From: Streptomyces sp. NBC_01723
GTDB taxonomy: Bacteria; Actinomycetota; Actinomycetes; Streptomycetales; Streptomycetaceae
NCBI RefSeq assembly: GCF_036246005.1
Contig: NZ_CP109171.1
Span: 7,738,001 to 7,802,000, forward strand
Direction: 5' to 3'
Length of the DNA: 64,000 bases
Part shown: one piece after another, positions 42,060 to 53,800 of the stretch
How positions within the stretch are numbered: position 1 is the first letter of the stretch
How the letters are laid out: each line of letters starts with the position of its first letter
Made by a program: the position numbers and the translations under genes
Notes under the pieces: generated by a model
The model's database searches: none
Told to the model about the DNA's origin: nothing
Seen by the model: only the letters and a program-made list of their open reading frames with translations

Positions 42060-45000
42060 CTACTCCGTTGTCTTTCGCCCAGCGGCGGTTGTGGTTCCTG
42101 ACGCAGTTGGAGGGGCCGAGCGCGACCTACAACATGCCGGTTGTGCTGCGTCTCGAGGGTGCCCTGAACATCGGGGCCTTGCAGGCGGCAATGAGCGACG
42201 TGATCTCCCGGCATGAGGTGCTGCGGACGGTATTCCCTTCCCTTTCCGGAGAGCCGTATCAGCAGATACTGGCCGCCGATGAAGTGGGGGAGGTGTTGAG
42301 GGTCAGGCGGGCCACCGAGGGGGAGGCCGCGGATCTGGTTGCGGAGGAGACTGGGCGTGGGTTTGATCCGTCGACCGAGGTGCCACTGCGTGGGCTACTG
42401 ATCGAGACCGGTGCGGACAGGCATGTGCTGGCGGTCGTGCTCCATCACATCGCGGGGGACGCCTGGTCAATGGGGCCGTTGGCGCGGGACATCTCTGTCG
42501 CGTATGCGGCGCGGTGTGACGGTCGCGCGCCCGGCTGGGAGCCGCTGCCGGTGCAGTACGCGGACTACACGCTCTGGCAGCGGGAAGTGCTCGGTGACGA
42601 GGACGATCCGGGCAGTGTGCTGGCGGAGCAGGTGGGCTACTGGCGTCGAGCGCTCGGGGGGGCGCCCCAGGAACTGGCCCTGCCGTTCGACAGGCCGCGG
42701 CCGGCGATGGCCTCGCACCGCGGTCACACGGTGACACTCGAAGTCCCGGCGGACGTGCATGCTCGCCTGGCATTGCTGGCGCGGGAGCAGGGCGTCACGC
42801 TGTTCATGGTGGTGCAGGCCGCTCTGGCCGTGCTGCTGGAGCGGCTGGGTGCGGGCGATGACATCCCGATCGGTACAGCGGTTGCCGGACGCACGGATCG
42901 GGCACTGGATGACCTGGTCGGCTTCTTCGTCAACACTCTCGTCCTGCGCACCGATATGTCAGGCGACCCGACCTTCAGTGAGCTGCTGGCAAGGGTGCGC
43001 GAGACGAGTCTTGCTGCCCTCGACCACCAGGACGTGCCGTTCGAGCGGCTCGTGGAGCTGCTGGCACCAGATCGGTCTCTCGCTCGACACCCGTTGTTCC
43101 AGGTGATGCTCAGCGTTCGAAACACGGGTCAGGCCACGCTCCAGCTCGCCGGTCTGCGTGCCCAGATGGTGATGGATCATATACTGCCCTCTCGATTTGA
43201 TCTTGATGTGTCCTTGGGTGAGGTGGTTGACGGCGAGGGGCGTCCTGGGGGGCTGCGCGGGTCGCTGACGGGATCGGCCGACCTGTTCGACGCTGACACC
43301 GTGGAGCGGATCGGACGCTGGTTGGTGCGGGTGCTGACAGTTGCGGTGACCACGCCGCAGATACGGCTTGGTCAGGTCCAGGTCCTGTCCGACGCTGAGC
43401 GCCTTCAGGTGGTGGAGGGCTGGAACGACACGGATGTGCCGGTGCCTGATGTCACATGGGTGGAGTTGTTCGCGGAACAGGTTGCGCGGACTCCGGATGC
43501 GCCGGCGGTGGTGGGTGTGGGGGAGGTGTTGTCGTATGGGGAGTTGGATGAGCGGGCGTCTCGGTTGGCGGGTGTGTTGAGGGGTCGGGGTGTGGGGCCT
43601 GAGTCGGTGGTGGGGGTGTTGTTGGAGCGGTCGGTTAACTTGGTGGTGGCGTTGTTGGGTGTGTGGAAGGCGGGGGGTGCGTATGTGCCGCTTGATCCGT
43701 CGTATCCGGCGGAGCGGTTGGAGTTGATGGTGGGGGATGCGGGGCCGGTGTGTGTGGTGACGGTTCGGGAGCTGGTCGGGGGGTTGCCGGGTGGTCTGGG
43801 TGTGCCGGTGTTGTGTCTGGATGATCCGGGTGTGGTGGTGGAGTTGGCGGGGGTGGATCCGGGTGTGGGTTTGGGTGTGGGTGGGTTGGGGGGTGTGGCG
43901 GCGTATGTGATGTATACGTCGGGGTCGTTGGGGGTGCCGAAGGGTGTGGTGGTGTGTCAGCGGGATGTGGTGGGTTTGGTGGTGGATGGGTGTTGGGGTG
44001 AGGTGGTGGGGCGTCGGGTGTTGGGGTGGGCGCCGTTTGCGTTTGATGCGTCGGTGTTTGAGTTGTGGGTGACGTTGGCTGGTGGTGGGGTGGTGGTGTT
44101 GGCGCCGGTGGGTGAGGTGGATGGTGGTGTGTTGCGGTCGTTGGTGGGGGGTGGTGGGTTGGACCGGGTGCATGTGACGGCGGGGTTGTTGCGGGTGTTG
44201 GTGGAGGAGGATGCGGGTTGTTTTGCTGGGGTGGGTGAGGTGTTGACGGGTGGGGATGTGGTGCCGTCGTCTGCGGTGTCGGGGGTGTTGGCGGCTGCTC
44301 CGGAGTCTTTGGTGCGGCATTTGTATGGGCCGACGGAGGTGACGTTGTGTGCGACGCAGTGGGTGGTGGGGGATGTGGGGTTGGTGCCGGGGGTGTTGCC
44401 GATGGGGCGGCCGTTGGAGAACACGCGGGTGTATGTGCTTGATGATGGTCTGTCTCCGGTGCCTGCGGGTGTTGTGGGTGAGTTGTATGTGGCGGGTATG
44501 GGGGTGGCGCGGGGGTATCAGGGGCGGTCTGGGCTGACGGGTGAGCGGTTCGTTGCGTGTCCGTTCGGTGAGCCGGGTGGGCGGATGTACCGGACTGGAG
44601 ACCTGGTGCGGTGGAGTGCGGACGGGCAGCTGGTGTTCGTCGGGCGTGCGGATGATCAGGTGAAGGTCCGCGGCTTCCGGGTCGAGCCGGGTGAGGTGGA
44701 GGGGGTCCTGGCGGCGCATCCTGGGGTGAGTCAGGCGGTGGTGGTCGCGCGTGAGGATGCGCCGGGTGACAAGCGCCTCGTCGCATATGTGGTTCTTACT
44801 GCTGGGGAGGTAGCAGCGGCGGACTTGCGTTCCCATGTAGGCGCTCAGTTGCCGGAGTTCATGGTGCCGTCGGCGGTGGTGGTGCTGGATGAGTTGCCGT
44901 TGTCGGTGAACGGGAAGGTGGACCGGGCAGCGCTCCCCGCCCCGGACTATTCGTCTGGCGCTGGGCGGGGTCCTGCCACGGTGGCTGAGGAGCTGGTGTG

Positions 45001-45180
45001 TGGGGTGTTCGCGGAGGTTTTGGGTGTGGAGCGGGTGGGGGTGGAGGACAACTTCTTCGAGTTGGGTGGGCATTCGTTGCTGGCGGTGTCGTTGGTGCAG
45101 CGGTTGCGTGAGCGTGGGTTCGGGGTGTCGGTGCGGGTGTTGTTCGAGGCGCCGTCGCCGGGGGCGTTGGCTGCTGCGGG
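42056..45180 (+). other. NRPS module 11: C-A(Hpg)-T
   Basis: Standard-type C domain with HHIAGDA at 42443-42463. A3 core near 43910; NGK 44909; carrier Ser 45074-45076. Pocket code DAFHLGLLCK: Hpg. A dual C/E domain follows: D-Hpg. This C domain joins the two proteins and must accept the ten-residue chain from module 10. Confidence 0.83.
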
Positions 45181-48100
45181 CAGTGGTGGGGGTGTGGTGG
45201 AGGTGCCTGCGAATGGGATTCCTGAGCAGGGTGTGGAGGTGATTACGCCGGAGATGCTGCCGTTGGTGGAGCTGACGGCGGCGCAGATCGATTTGGTGTG
45301 CGCGTCGGTGGAGGGTGGGGCGGCGAACGTGGCGGATGTGTATCCGTTGGCGCCGTTGCAGGAGGGCATCTTCTTCCATCATCTGCTGGCCGGGCAGGGT
45401 GAGGCGGATGTGTATCTGGTGCCGATGGTGTTGGGCTTTGACAGTCGTGAGCGGCTGGACGGGTTCTTGGATGCGTTGCAGCGGGTGGTGGACCGGCATG
45501 ACATTTACCGGACTGGGGTGGTGTGGGAGGGGTTGCCGGAGCCGGTGCAGGTGGTTCGGAGGCGTGCGGCGGTTCCGGTCACCGAGGTGGTCCTGACCGG
45601 GGAGGGCGGTGATCCGCAGGCTGAGCTGTTGGCGGTCGCTGGGCGGTGGATGGATCTGCGGCGGGCTCCGTTGCTGCGGGTGCATGTGGCGGCTGAGCCG
45701 GGGAGGACGGGGCGGTGGCTGGGGCTGGTGCAGGTGCACCACCTGCTGCAGGACCACACCGCTGCGGAGGTGGTGCTGAGTGAGGTTGAGGCGTTCATGT
45801 CCGGCAACGGGGATGGGCTCCCAGTGCCGCTGCCGTTCCGTGACTTCGTGGCGCAGGCGCGGTTGGGGGTTTCGCGGGCGGAGCATGAGGAGTTCTTCGC
45901 TGAGCTGTTGGGTGATGTGACGGAGCCGACGCTGCCGTTCGGTCTGGCCGATGCTCGTGGGGATGGCACGGGTGTGCGGTCGGCGCGGTTGAGGGTGGAT
46001 GACGGGCTGGCGGTGCGGGTGCGGGAGCAGGCTCGCGGGCTGGGGGTGAGCCCGGCGACGTTGTTCCATGTGGCGTGGGCGCGGGCGCTCGCGGGTCTGG
46101 CCGGGCGGTCGGATGTGGTGTTCGGGACGTTGTTGCTGGGCCGGATGAATGCCGGGCGGGGTGCGGACCGGGTGCCGGGGCCGTTCATGAACACGCTTCC
46201 GGTGCGGATGGACGTGGCGGGCCTGGACGTCGTGGGTGCGGTGCGGGCGATGCAGGGGCAGCTGGCCGGCCTGCTGGTGCATGAGCATGCCCCGCTGGCC
46301 CTGGCACAGAAGGCCAGTGGCGTTCCGGCCTCAGCCCCGCTGTTCACGTCCCTGCTGAATTACCGTCGCGGTCCTCAGTCTGGCACGGCTTCCACTTCCA
46401 CTCAGGGCGGCCGACGCGCCTTGGCCGGCGTGGATCTGGTACACAGCCAGGACCTCACGAACTATCCCTTGGCCGTGGCGGTGAATGACGACGGTTCAGG
46501 GTTCGGACTCACGACCGATGTGATCGCTCCGGGTGATCCGGGACTCGTGTGCGCATCGCTGCATACCGCCCTTGACGGACTGATCACTGCGCTGGAAGAA
46601 GCTCCGGAAGGACCGTTGCGCGAGATCGCGCTCCTTTCCGGTGCTGAGCGCGAGCAGATGCTGGCGGGCTGGAACGACACCGCCACCAGGGTTTCAGACA
46701 CCACGCTGGCTCAGCTGTTTGCGGAACAGGTGGCTCGAGACCCGGGTGCGGTTGCGGTGGTGTGTGGAGATGAGCGTTTGTCGTACGGGGAGTTGGATGA
46801 GCGGGCGAGCCGACTTGCGAAGGTGCTGGCCCATCGGGGTGTGGGGCCGGAGTCGGTGGTTGCGGTCATGCTGGAGCGGTCGGTCGAGCTGGTGGCGGGG
46901 CTGCTGGCCGTGTGGAAGGCCGGTGCCGCCTACCTTCCGGTCGATCCCGGTTATCCCTCTGAACGGCTCGCGTTCACGTTGTCCGACGCCCGTCCGTCCT
47001 GTGTGCTCACGACGCGGGCGCACGCTGGTGAACTTCCGGCAGATGTGACCGTCCCCGTGCTCGCCGTCGACGAGGCGGAGCCGGCTGAGAGGGATGCAGC
47101 GCCGGCCACGGACGGGACGCGTCCGGTCCTGACGGCCGGGCACGCGGCGTATGTGATGTATACGTCCGGATCGACAGGGCGGCCGAAGAGCGTAGTGGTC
47201 ACTCATGGCGGCCTGGTCAACCACATGATGTGGATGCAACAGGTGTTTGGGCTGGAGGCGTCGGACCGAGTGCTCCACAAGACGCCGTTCGGGTTCGACG
47301 CGTCGGTCTGGGAGCTGTGGTGGCCGTTGATGTCCGGGGCGGCGTTGGTTATTGCCGCACCGGAGGGACACCGTGATCCGGCCTACCTTGCGGAGTTGAT
47401 GCGGCGTGAGGAAGTAACTGTCGCGCAGTTCGTTCCTTCGTTGCTGTCGGTGTTCGTCGCCGAACCCGCAGCGGTCGATTGCGCGAGCCTGCGGATGCTG
47501 TTCTGCGGCGGTGAGGTGATGCCGGGTGCTTTGCATGAGCGCGTCACCGATCTTCTCGGTGTGGAGTTGTACAACCTGTACGGGCTGACGGAGACGACGG
47601 TCGATTCGACGTCTTGGCATAGCAGCCCGGGTGAAGCGCTGGGCGGGAGTGCCCCGATCGGCCGACCGGTCGACAACACCCGCGTCTATGTCCTGGACCG
47701 GTTCCTGGAGCCGGTGCCTCCGGGTGTTGCGGGTGAGTTGTATGTGGCGGGGACGGGGGTGGCGCGGGGGTATCAGGGGCGGCCTGGGCTCACGGGCGAA
47801 CGGTTTGTTGCGTGTCCGTTCGGTGGTGCGGGTGAGCGGATGTACCGGACCGGTGACCTGGCGCGGTGGACCGCGGACGGGCAGTTGATGTTCGTCGGCC
47901 GTGGGGACGACCAGGTGAAGATCCGTGGGTTCCGGGTCGAGCCGGGTGAGGTGGAGGCCGTCCTGGCGGCGCATCCGGGCGTGGGCCAGGCGGTGGTGGT
48001 CGCACGCGAGGATGCTCCGGGGAACAAGCGGCTGGTCGCGTATGTGGTCCTCGCGGATGAGGGTGCGGAGGGTGATGATCTGCGGAGGTTTGCGGAGGAG

Positions 48101-50800
48101 CGGCTGCCGGAGTTCATGGTGCCGTCGGCGGTGGTGGTGCTGGATGAGTTGCCGTTGTCGGTGAACGGGAAGCTCGACCGTTCCGCGCTGCCGGCTCCTG
48201 AGTTTTCGTCTGGCGCTGGGCGGGGTCCTGCCACGGTGGCTGAAGAGCTGGTGTGCCAGGTCTTCGCGGATGTCCTGGGCGTCGACCGTGTAGGGGTGGA
48301 GGACAACTTCTTCGAGCTGGGTGGGCATTCGTTGCTGGCGGTGTCGTTGGTGCAGCGGTTGCGTGAGCGTGGGTTCGGGGTGTCGGTGAGGGTGTTGTTC
48401 GAGGCGCCGTCGCCGGGGGCGTTGGCTGCTGCGGGCAGTGGTGGGGGTGTGGTGGAGGTGCCTGCGAATGGGATTCCTGAGCAGGGTGTGGAGGTGATTA
48501 CGCCGGAGATGCTGCCGTTGGTGGAGCTGACGGCGGCGCAGATCGATTTGGTGTGCGCGTCGGTGGAGGGTGGGGCGGCGAACGTGGCGGATGTGTATCC
48601 GCTGGCGCCGTTGCAGGAGGGCATCTTCTTCCATCATCTGCTGGCCGGGCAGGGTGAGGCGGATGTGTATCTGGTGCCGATGGTGTTGGGCTTTGACAGT
48701 CGTGAGCGGCTGGACGGGTTCTTGGATGCGTTGCAGCGGGTGGTGGACCGGCATGACATTTACCGCACTGGGGTGGTGTGGGAGGGGCTGCCGGAGCCGG
48801 TGCAGGTGGTTCGGAGGCGTGCGGCGGTTCCGGTCACCGAGGTGGTCCTGACCGGGGAGGGCGAGGATCCGCAGGCTGAGCTGCAAGCGCTCGCCGGACG
48901 GTGGATCGATCTGCGGCAGGCGCCGTTGCTGCGGGTGCATGTGGCGGCTGACCCCGGGAGGACGGGGCGGTGGCTGGGGCTGGTGCAGGTGCACCACCTG
49001 CTCCAGGACCACACCGCATTGCAGGTGGTACTGGGCGAGGTCGCGGCGTTGATGGAGGGACGCGGGGATGAGTTGCCGGTGCCGCTGCCGTTCCGGGACT
49101 TCGTGGCGCAGGCCCGGCTGGGGGTCTCACGGACGGAGCATGAGGAGTACTTCGCCGAGCTGCTGCGGGACGTGACGGAGCCGACGCTGCCGTTCGGCCT
49201 GGCCGATACGCGCGGCGACGGCACGGGTGTGCAGCAGGCGCGGTTGGTGGTGGATGACGGGCTGGCGGGGCGGGTGCGGGAGAGTGCGCGTGGGTTGGGG
49301 GTGAGTCCGGCGACGTTGTTCCACGTCGCGTATGCGCGGGTGCTGGCGAGTCTGGCGGGGCGGTCGGATGTGGTGTTCGGGACGGTGTTGCTGGGTCGGA
49401 TGAATGCGGGGGTGGGGGCGGAGCGGATTCCTGGCCCGTTCATCAACACGTTGCCGGTGCGGATGGACGTCGCGGATACGGATGTGGTGGGTGCGGTGCG
49501 GGCGATGCAGGCCCAGCTGGCCGGCCTGCTGGTGCATGAGCACGCCCCGCTCGCGCTGGCCCAAAAGGTCAGTGCGGTGTCGGCTTCGGCTCCGTTGTTC
49601 ACCTCACTGTTCAACTATCGCCACGGCGGCCCGTCGGCGGACGCTGGCGCTTCGGTGCGTGGTGGTGCTTCGGGTGTTGAGTTGTTGTTCGCGCGGGAGC
49701 GGACGAATTATCCGTTGGCGGTTGCGGTGGATGATCTCGGGTCTGGGTCTGGGTCTGGGTTTGCGGTGGTGGTTGATGCGGTGGCTCCGGGGGATGCCGG
49801 GTTGGTGTGTGAGTTGGTGGAGATGGCGGTGGGGGAGTTGGTGGGGGCGTTGGAGGTTGCGCCGGGGGCGGTGTTGGGTGGTGTGGGTGTGCTGCCGTCG
49901 TCGGTGCGGGGGCAGGTGGTGGATGGCTGGAACAGTGGTGTGGTGTCGGTGCCTGAGGTGACGTGGGTGGAGTTGTTCGCGGAGCGGGTGGTGGGGGATC
50001 CGGGTGCGGTGGCGGTGGTGTGTGGGGAGGAGAGGCTGACTTATGGGGAGTTGGATGAGCGTTCTGGTCGGTTGGCGGGTGTGCTGGCGGGTCGGGGTGT
50101 GGGGTCTGAGTCGGTGGTGGGTGTGGTGTTGGGGCGGTCGGTTGATGTGGTGGTGGCGTTGTTGGGTGTGTGGAAGGCGGGGGGTGCGTATGTGTTTGTT
50201 GATCCGTCGTATCCGGTGGAGCGGGTGGGTGTGGTGCTGGCGGAGGCGGGGCCGGTGTGTGTGGTGACCGACAGGGCTTTGTCCGGTGGGTTGCCGGATG
50301 GGCTCGGTGTGCCGGTGGTGTGTCTGGATGATCCGGGGATGGCGTTCGCTGCGGTGGCGCGTCCTTTGCTCGGTGGGCGGGATGTGGCGGCGTATGTGAT
50401 GTTTACGTCGGGGTCGTCGGGTGTGCCGAAGGGGTGGTGGTGTCTCAGGGTGCGGTGGTGGGTTTGGTGGCGGCTTTGGGTCCGGTGCTGGGTGCTGGGC
50501 CTGGGGTGGGTGTGTTGCAGTTTGCGTCGTTTGGGTTTGACGGTTCGGTGCTGGATGTTGCGGTGGTGTTGGCGTCGGGTGGGCGTCTGGTGGTGGCGTC
50601 GGAGGCGGAGCGGGCGGATGTGGGGTTGTTGGCGGATCTGGTGGTGCGGGAAGGCGTGGGGGTGGCGAGTGTGGTGCCCTCCCTCCTGGGTGTGGTGGAC
50701 CCGGCGGGGGTGCCCGGTCTGGGGCGGGTGTTGGTGGGCGGTGAACTGTTGTCGGGTGAGGTGGCGCGGGTGTGGGCGGATGGTGGCCGGGTGTTGGTGA
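42056..50800 (+). CDS. NRPS gene 2, 5' fragment (modules 11-12 and part of 13)
   Basis: Second NRPS gene, overlapping gene 1 by four bases (ATGA). The protein begins directly with a C domain ([15 protein letters not shown]) and has no N-terminal docking helix. Order: C-A(Hpg)-T, C/E-A(Gln)-T, C/E-A(X, N-terminal part). The first C domain reads HHIAGDAWS at 42443, so the last Gly of the usual HHxxxDG is Ala. The true frame ends at about 50,431 in the A3 core (SGSSGVPKG). From there to 50800 the translation is a Trp/Arg/Cys-rich out-of-frame product. The same bases are read correctly in the fragment 50434-60267. Ribosome binding site: a GGAGGGGGAAG run lies upstream of the ATG inside the end of gene 1. 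Confidence 0.9.
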   Translation: MTTPLSFAQRRLWFLTQLEGPSATYNMPVVLRLEGALNIGALQAAMSDVISRHEVLRTVFPSLSGEPYQQILAADEVGEVLRVRRATEGEAADLVAEETGRGFDPSTEVPLRGLLIETGADRHVLAVVLHHIAGDAWSMGPLARDISVAYAARCDGRAPGWEPLPVQYADYTLWQREVLGDEDDPGSVLAEQVGYWRRALGGAPQELALPFDRPRPAMASHRGHTVTLEVPADVHARLALLAREQGVTLFMVVQAALAVLLERLGAGDDIPIGTAVAGRTDRALDDLVGFFVNTLVLRTDMSGDPTFSELLARVRETSLAALDHQDVPFERLVELLAPDRSLARHPLFQVMLSVRNTGQATLQLAGLRAQMVMDHILPSRFDLDVSLGEVVDGEGRPGGLRGSLTGSADLFDADTVERIGRWLVRVLTVAVTTPQIRLGQVQVLSDAERLQVVEGWNDTDVPVPDVTWVELFAEQVARTPDAPAVVGVGEVLSYGELDERASRLAGVLRGRGVGPESVVGVLLERSVNLVVALLGVWKAGGAYVPLDPSYPAERLELMVGDAGPVCVVTVRELVGGLPGGLGVPVLCLDDPGVVVELAGVDPGVGLGVGGLGGVAAYVMYTSGSLGVPKGVVVCQRDVVGLVVDGCWGEVVGRRVLGWAPFAFDASVFELWVTLAGGGVVVLAPVGEVDGGVLRSLVGGGGLDRVHVTAGLLRVLVEEDAGCFAGVGEVLTGGDVVPSSAVSGVLAAAPESLVRHLYGPTEVTLCATQWVVGDVGLVPGVLPMGRPLENTRVYVLDDGLSPVPAGVVGELYVAGMGVARGYQGRSGLTGERFVACPFGEPGGRMYRTGDLVRWSADGQLVFVGRADDQVKVRGFRVEPGEVEGVLAAHPGVSQAVVVAREDAPGDKRLVAYVVLTAGEVAAADLRSHVGAQLPEFMVPSAVVVLDELPLSVNGKVDRAALPAPDYSSGAGRGPATVAEELVCGVFAEVLGVERVGVEDNFFELGGHSLLAVSLVQRLRERGFGVSVRVLFEAPSPGALAAAGSGGGVVEVPANGIPEQGVEVITPEMLPLVELTAAQIDLVCASVEGGAANVADVYPLAPLQEGIFFHHLLAGQGEADVYLVPMVLGFDSRERLDGFLDALQRVVDRHDIYRTGVVWEGLPEPVQVVRRRAAVPVTEVVLTGEGGDPQAELLAVAGRWMDLRRAPLLRVHVAAEPGRTGRWLGLVQVHHLLQDHTAAEVVLSEVEAFMSGNGDGLPVPLPFRDFVAQARLGVSRAEHEEFFAELLGDVTEPTLPFGLADARGDGTGVRSARLRVDDGLAVRVREQARGLGVSPATLFHVAWARALAGLAGRSDVVFGTLLLGRMNAGRGADRVPGPFMNTLPVRMDVAGLDVVGAVRAMQGQLAGLLVHEHAPLALAQKASGVPASAPLFTSLLNYRRGPQSGTASTSTQGGRRALAGVDLVHSQDLTNYPLAVAVNDDGSGFGLTTDVIAPGDPGLVCASLHTALDGLITALEEAPEGPLREIALLSGAEREQMLAGWNDTATRVSDTTLAQLFAEQVARDPGAVAVVCGDERLSYGELDERASRLAKVLAHRGVGPESVVAVMLERSVELVAGLLAVWKAGAAYLPVDPGYPSERLAFTLSDARPSCVLTTRAHAGELPADVTVPVLAVDEAEPAERDAAPATDGTRPVLTAGHAAYVMYTSGSTGRPKSVVVTHGGLVNHMMWMQQVFGLEASDRVLHKTPFGFDASVWELWWPLMSGAALVIAAPEGHRDPAYLAELMRREEVTVAQFVPSLLSVFVAEPAAVDCASLRMLFCGGEVMPGALHERVTDLLGVELYNLYGLTETTVDSTSWHSSPGEALGGSAPIGRPVDNTRVYVLDRFLEPVPPGVAGELYVAGTGVARGYQGRPGLTGERFVACPFGGAGERMYRTGDLARWTADGQLMFVGRGDDQVKIRGFRVEPGEVEAVLAAHPGVGQAVVVAREDAPGNKRLVAYVVLADEGAEGDDLRRFAEERLPEFMVPSAVVVLDELPLSVNGKLDRSALPAPEFSSGAGRGPATVAEELVCQVFADVLGVDRVGVEDNFFELGGHSLLAVSLVQRLRERGFGVSVRVLFEAPSPGALAAAGSGGGVVEVPANGIPEQGVEVITPEMLPLVELTAAQIDLVCASVEGGAANVADVYPLAPLQEGIFFHHLLAGQGEADVYLVPMVLGFDSRERLDGFLDALQRVVDRHDIYRTGVVWEGLPEPVQVVRRRAAVPVTEVVLTGEGEDPQAELQALAGRWIDLRQAPLLRVHVAADPGRTGRWLGLVQVHHLLQDHTALQVVLGEVAALMEGRGDELPVPLPFRDFVAQARLGVSRTEHEEYFAELLRDVTEPTLPFGLADTRGDGTGVQQARLVVDDGLAGRVRESARGLGVSPATLFHVAYARVLASLAGRSDVVFGTVLLGRMNAGVGAERIPGPFINTLPVRMDVADTDVVGAVRAMQAQLAGLLVHEHAPLALAQKVSAVSASAPLFTSLFNYRHGGPSADAGASVRGGASGVELLFARERTNYPLAVAVDDLGSGSGSGFAVVVDAVAPGDAGLVCELVEMAVGELVGALEVAPGAVLGGVGVLPSSVRGQVVDGWNSGVVSVPEVTWVELFAERVVGDPGAVAVVCGEERLTYGELDERSGRLAGVLAGRGVGSESVVGVVLGRSVDVVVALLGVWKAGGAYVFVDPSYPVERVGVVLAEAGPVCVVTDRALSGGLPDGLGVPVVCLDDPGMAFAAVARPLLGGRDVAAYVMFTSGSSGVPKGWWCLRVRWWVWWRLWVRCWVLGLGWVCCSLRRLGLTVRCWMLRWCWRRVGVWWWRRRRSGRMWGCWRIWWCGKAWGWRVWCPPSWVWWTRRGCPVWGGCWWAVNCCRVRWRGCGRMVAGCW
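45181..48436 (+). other. NRPS module 12: C/E-A(Gln)-T
   Basis: Dual C/E with HHLL at 45377 and HHLLQDH at 45737, nearly identical to module 10's (offset 6,503 bp). A3 core [12 protein letters not shown] near 47155, final Gly replaced by Ser. NGK 48164; carrier Ser 48329-48331. Pocket code DAWQFGLVDK is close to the glutamine code DAWQFGLIDK. Codons are more C-rich than in the neighbours. A dual C/E domain follows: D-Gln. Confidence 0.75.
45196..46348 (+). repeat. 1.15-kb dual C/E repeat, copy 2
   Basis: Partner of 38693-39845, in module 12. The repeat ends near the LFTSLLNYR segment, after which the two domains differ. Confidence 0.75.
49739..49759 (+). repeat. (GGGTCT)3-GGG repeat, copy 2
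   Basis: Second copy of the run at 14182-14202, in the dual C/E domain of module 13. Confidence 0.75.
50431..50434 (+). other. Frameshift site 2 (one G missing)
   Basis: The sequence reads ccgaaggggtggtggtg, whereas the sister copy near 31080 reads ccgaagggggtggtggtg. One G fewer turns the conserved [11 protein letters not shown] core into [10 protein letters not shown]. The correct frame resumes immediately, and the whole remaining adenylation domain is intact. Confidence 0.87.
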
Positions 50801-53800
50801 ACACGTATGGGCCGACGGAGGCGACGGTGATGGTCACCGCCGGGCAGGTGCCGCAGGGTGGGGTGGGTGTGCCGTCGGTGGGTGGGCCGGTGGCGAATGC
50901 GCGGGTGTATGTGCTGGACGGGTTCCTTGAGCCGGTGCCTCCGGGGGTGGCGGGGGAGCTGTATGTCGCGGGTGTGCAGCTGGCCCGCGGGTATCACCAG
51001 CGTCCGGGCCTGACCGGGGAACGCTTCGTTGCGTGTCCGTTCGGTGGTGCGGGTGAGCGGATGTATCGGACTGGTGACCTGGCGCGGTGGACGGTGGACG
51101 GGCAGTTGATGTTCGTGGGCCGTGCGGATGATCAGGTGAAGGTGCGTGGGTTCCGGGTGGAGCCGGCCGAGGTCGAGGCCGCCCTGGCGGCACATCCCGG
51201 GGTGGGTCAGGCGGTGGTGGTCGCGCGTGAGGATGTGCCGGGTGACAAGCGGCTGGTCGCCTACGTCGTGCCCGAGGGCGACGGCCCGCTGGACGGTGAC
51301 CTGAGGGGCTTTACGGCTGAGCGGCTGCCGGAGTACATGGTGCCGTCGGCGGTGGTGGTGCTCGACGGGGTGCCGTTGTCGGTGAACGGAAAGCTGGACC
51401 GTTCCGCGCTGCCGGCGCCGGAGTATTCGTCTGCCGGTGGGCGGGGTCCTGCCACGGTGGCTGAAGAGCTGGTGTGTCAGGTGTTCGCGGATGTCCTGGG
51501 TGTGGAGCGGGTGGGGGTGGAGGACAACTTCTTCGAGTTGGGTGGGCATTCGTTGTTGGCGATGCGGTTGGTGTCGCGGTTGAGGGTGGTGTTCGGGGTT
51601 GAGGTGGGTGTGCGGGAGTTGTTTGAGGCGTCGACGCCGGCGGGGTTGGCGGCGCGGATTGCGGGTGCGGATGCGGCGCGGGTGGGGTTGGTGCCGTGGG
51701 AGCGGCCTGAGCGGGTGCCGTTGTCGTTTGCGCAGCGGCGGTTGTGGTTCTTGGCGCAGTTGGAGGGGCCGAGTGCGACGTACAACATCCCGATCGCGCT
51801 GCGGCTGGAGGGTGCGCTGGATGTGGTCGCGCTGCGGGCGGCGTTCGGTGATGTGCTGGGGCGGCATGAGGTGCTGCGGACGGTGTTCCCGGTGGTGGAC
51901 GGGGAGCCGTATCAGCAGGTTCTGACTGTCGCTGAGGTGGGTGAGGTGCTGCGGGTGGCGCGGGTGGCCGAGGGTGAGGTGGCGGACCTGGTGGTGGAGG
52001 AGACCGGGCACGGGTTCGACCTCGGGGTTGAGGTGCCGCTGCGGGCGCTCCTGCTGGAGACCGGCGTGGGTGTGCATGTGTTGGTGGTGGTAGTGCATCA
52101 CGTTGCGGGGGACGGGTGGTCGATGGGGCCGTTGGCGCGGGACATCTCGGTGGCGTACGCGGCACGGCGTGACGGCCGTGTGCCCGGTTGGGAGCCGTTG
52201 CCGGTGCAGTACGCGGATTACACCCTGTGGCAGCGGGAGCTGCTGGGTGATGAGGGTGATCCGGGCAGTGTGCTGGCCGGCCAGGTCGGCTTCTGGCGGG
52301 ATGCGCTGGCCGGGGCACCGCAGGAGCTGGTGCTGCCGGTGGATCGGCCGCGGCCGGCGGTGGCCTCGCACCGGGGTCACACGGCGTCGCTGGTGGTCCC
52401 GGCGGAGGTGCACGCGCAGTTGACGGCGCTGGCGCGGGAGCAGGGCGTGACGCTGTTCATGGTGGTGCAGGCCGCGCTGGCCGTGCTCTTGTCGAAGTTG
52501 GGTGCGGGCGAGGACATTCCCGTCGGTACGGCGGTGGCCGGCCGTACCGACCAGGCCCTCGACGATCTGGTGGGCTTCTTCGTCAACACGCTGGTTCTGC
52601 GTACGGATGTGTCGGGGGACCCGACGTTCGGTGAGCTGTTGGGGCGGGTGCGGGAGACAAGCCTGGCGGCGCTGGAGCATCAGGAGGTGCCCTTCGAGCG
52701 GTTGGTTGAGGTGCTGGCACCGGACCGTTCGCTCGCGCGGCATCCGCTGTTCCAGGTGATGATCACTCTGCAGAACGTGGATGGGGCGGGTCTGGAGCTG
52801 CCGGGGCTGCGAGTGGTGCCGGTGGGGGCGCAGCTGGCGGCAGCGAAATTTGATCTCGACTTGTCGTTGGGTGAGTTGGTCGATGGTGATGGGCGTCCTG
52901 GGGGGTTGCGGGGGTCGGTTACGGGGTCGGTGGATTTGTTCGATGGGGTGAGTGTGGAGGCGTTTGCTGAGCGGTTGGTGCGGGTGTTGTCGGTGGTGGC
53001 GGGGGATGTGCGGCTTAGTGAGGTTGAGGTGTTGTCGGAGGGTGAGCGGGGGCGGGTGTTGGTTGGGTGGAATGAGTCGGGTGTGGTGGGGGTGTCGGGT
53101 GTGGTGCCGGGGTTGTTCGGGGAGCAGGTTGCGCGGGATCCGGATGCGCCGGCGGTGGTGGGTGTGGGGGAGGTGTTGTCGTATGGGGAGTTGGATGAGC
53201 GGGCGTCTCGGTTGGCGGGTGTGTTGAGGGGTCGGGGTGTGGGGCCTGAGTCGGTGGTGGGGGTGTTGTTGGAGCGGTCGGTGGATGTGGTGGTGGCGTT
53301 GTTGGGGGTGTGGAAGGCGGGGGGTGCGTATGTGCCGGTTGATCCGGAGTCTCCGGCGGAGCGGGTGGCGTGGTTGTTGGAGGATGCGGGTCCGGTGTGT
53401 GTGGTGACCAGTGCGGAGTTGGCGGGTGGGTTGCCGCAGGGTCTGGCGGTGTTGGTGGATGAGGCGGTGGGTGAGGGGCCGGTGGTGTCGGCTGAGGCCG
53501 TGGTGGGTCCGGGGCATGCGGCGTATGTGATGTATACGTCGGGGTCGACGGGGCGGGCGAAGGGTGTGGTGGTGTCGCATGGGGCGTTGGCGGGTTATGT
53601 GGCGTGGTGTGTGGGGGCGTATCCGGGGGTGCGGGAGAGCAGTCTGCTGCATGGGTCGGTGTCGTTTGATCTGGGTGTGACGGGGTTGTTTGCGGCGTTG
53701 GTGTCGGGTGGGTGTGTGTTCGTGTCGGGGCTGGATGAGGGTCTGCCGGGGGTGCTGGGTGGGCGTCGTCTGGGCTTTTTGAAGGTGACGCCGAGCCATC

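Larger units (their letters stand above)
48437..51675 (+). other. NRPS module 13: C/E-A(X)-T, frame broken inside A
   Basis: Dual C/E with HHLL at 48632 and HHLLQDH at 48992. The frame breaks within the A3 core at 50431-50434. NGK 51385; carrier Ser 51550-51552. Pocket code from the restored frame is DGLSLGTVMK. The next C domain is standard: L-X. Confidence 0.75.
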
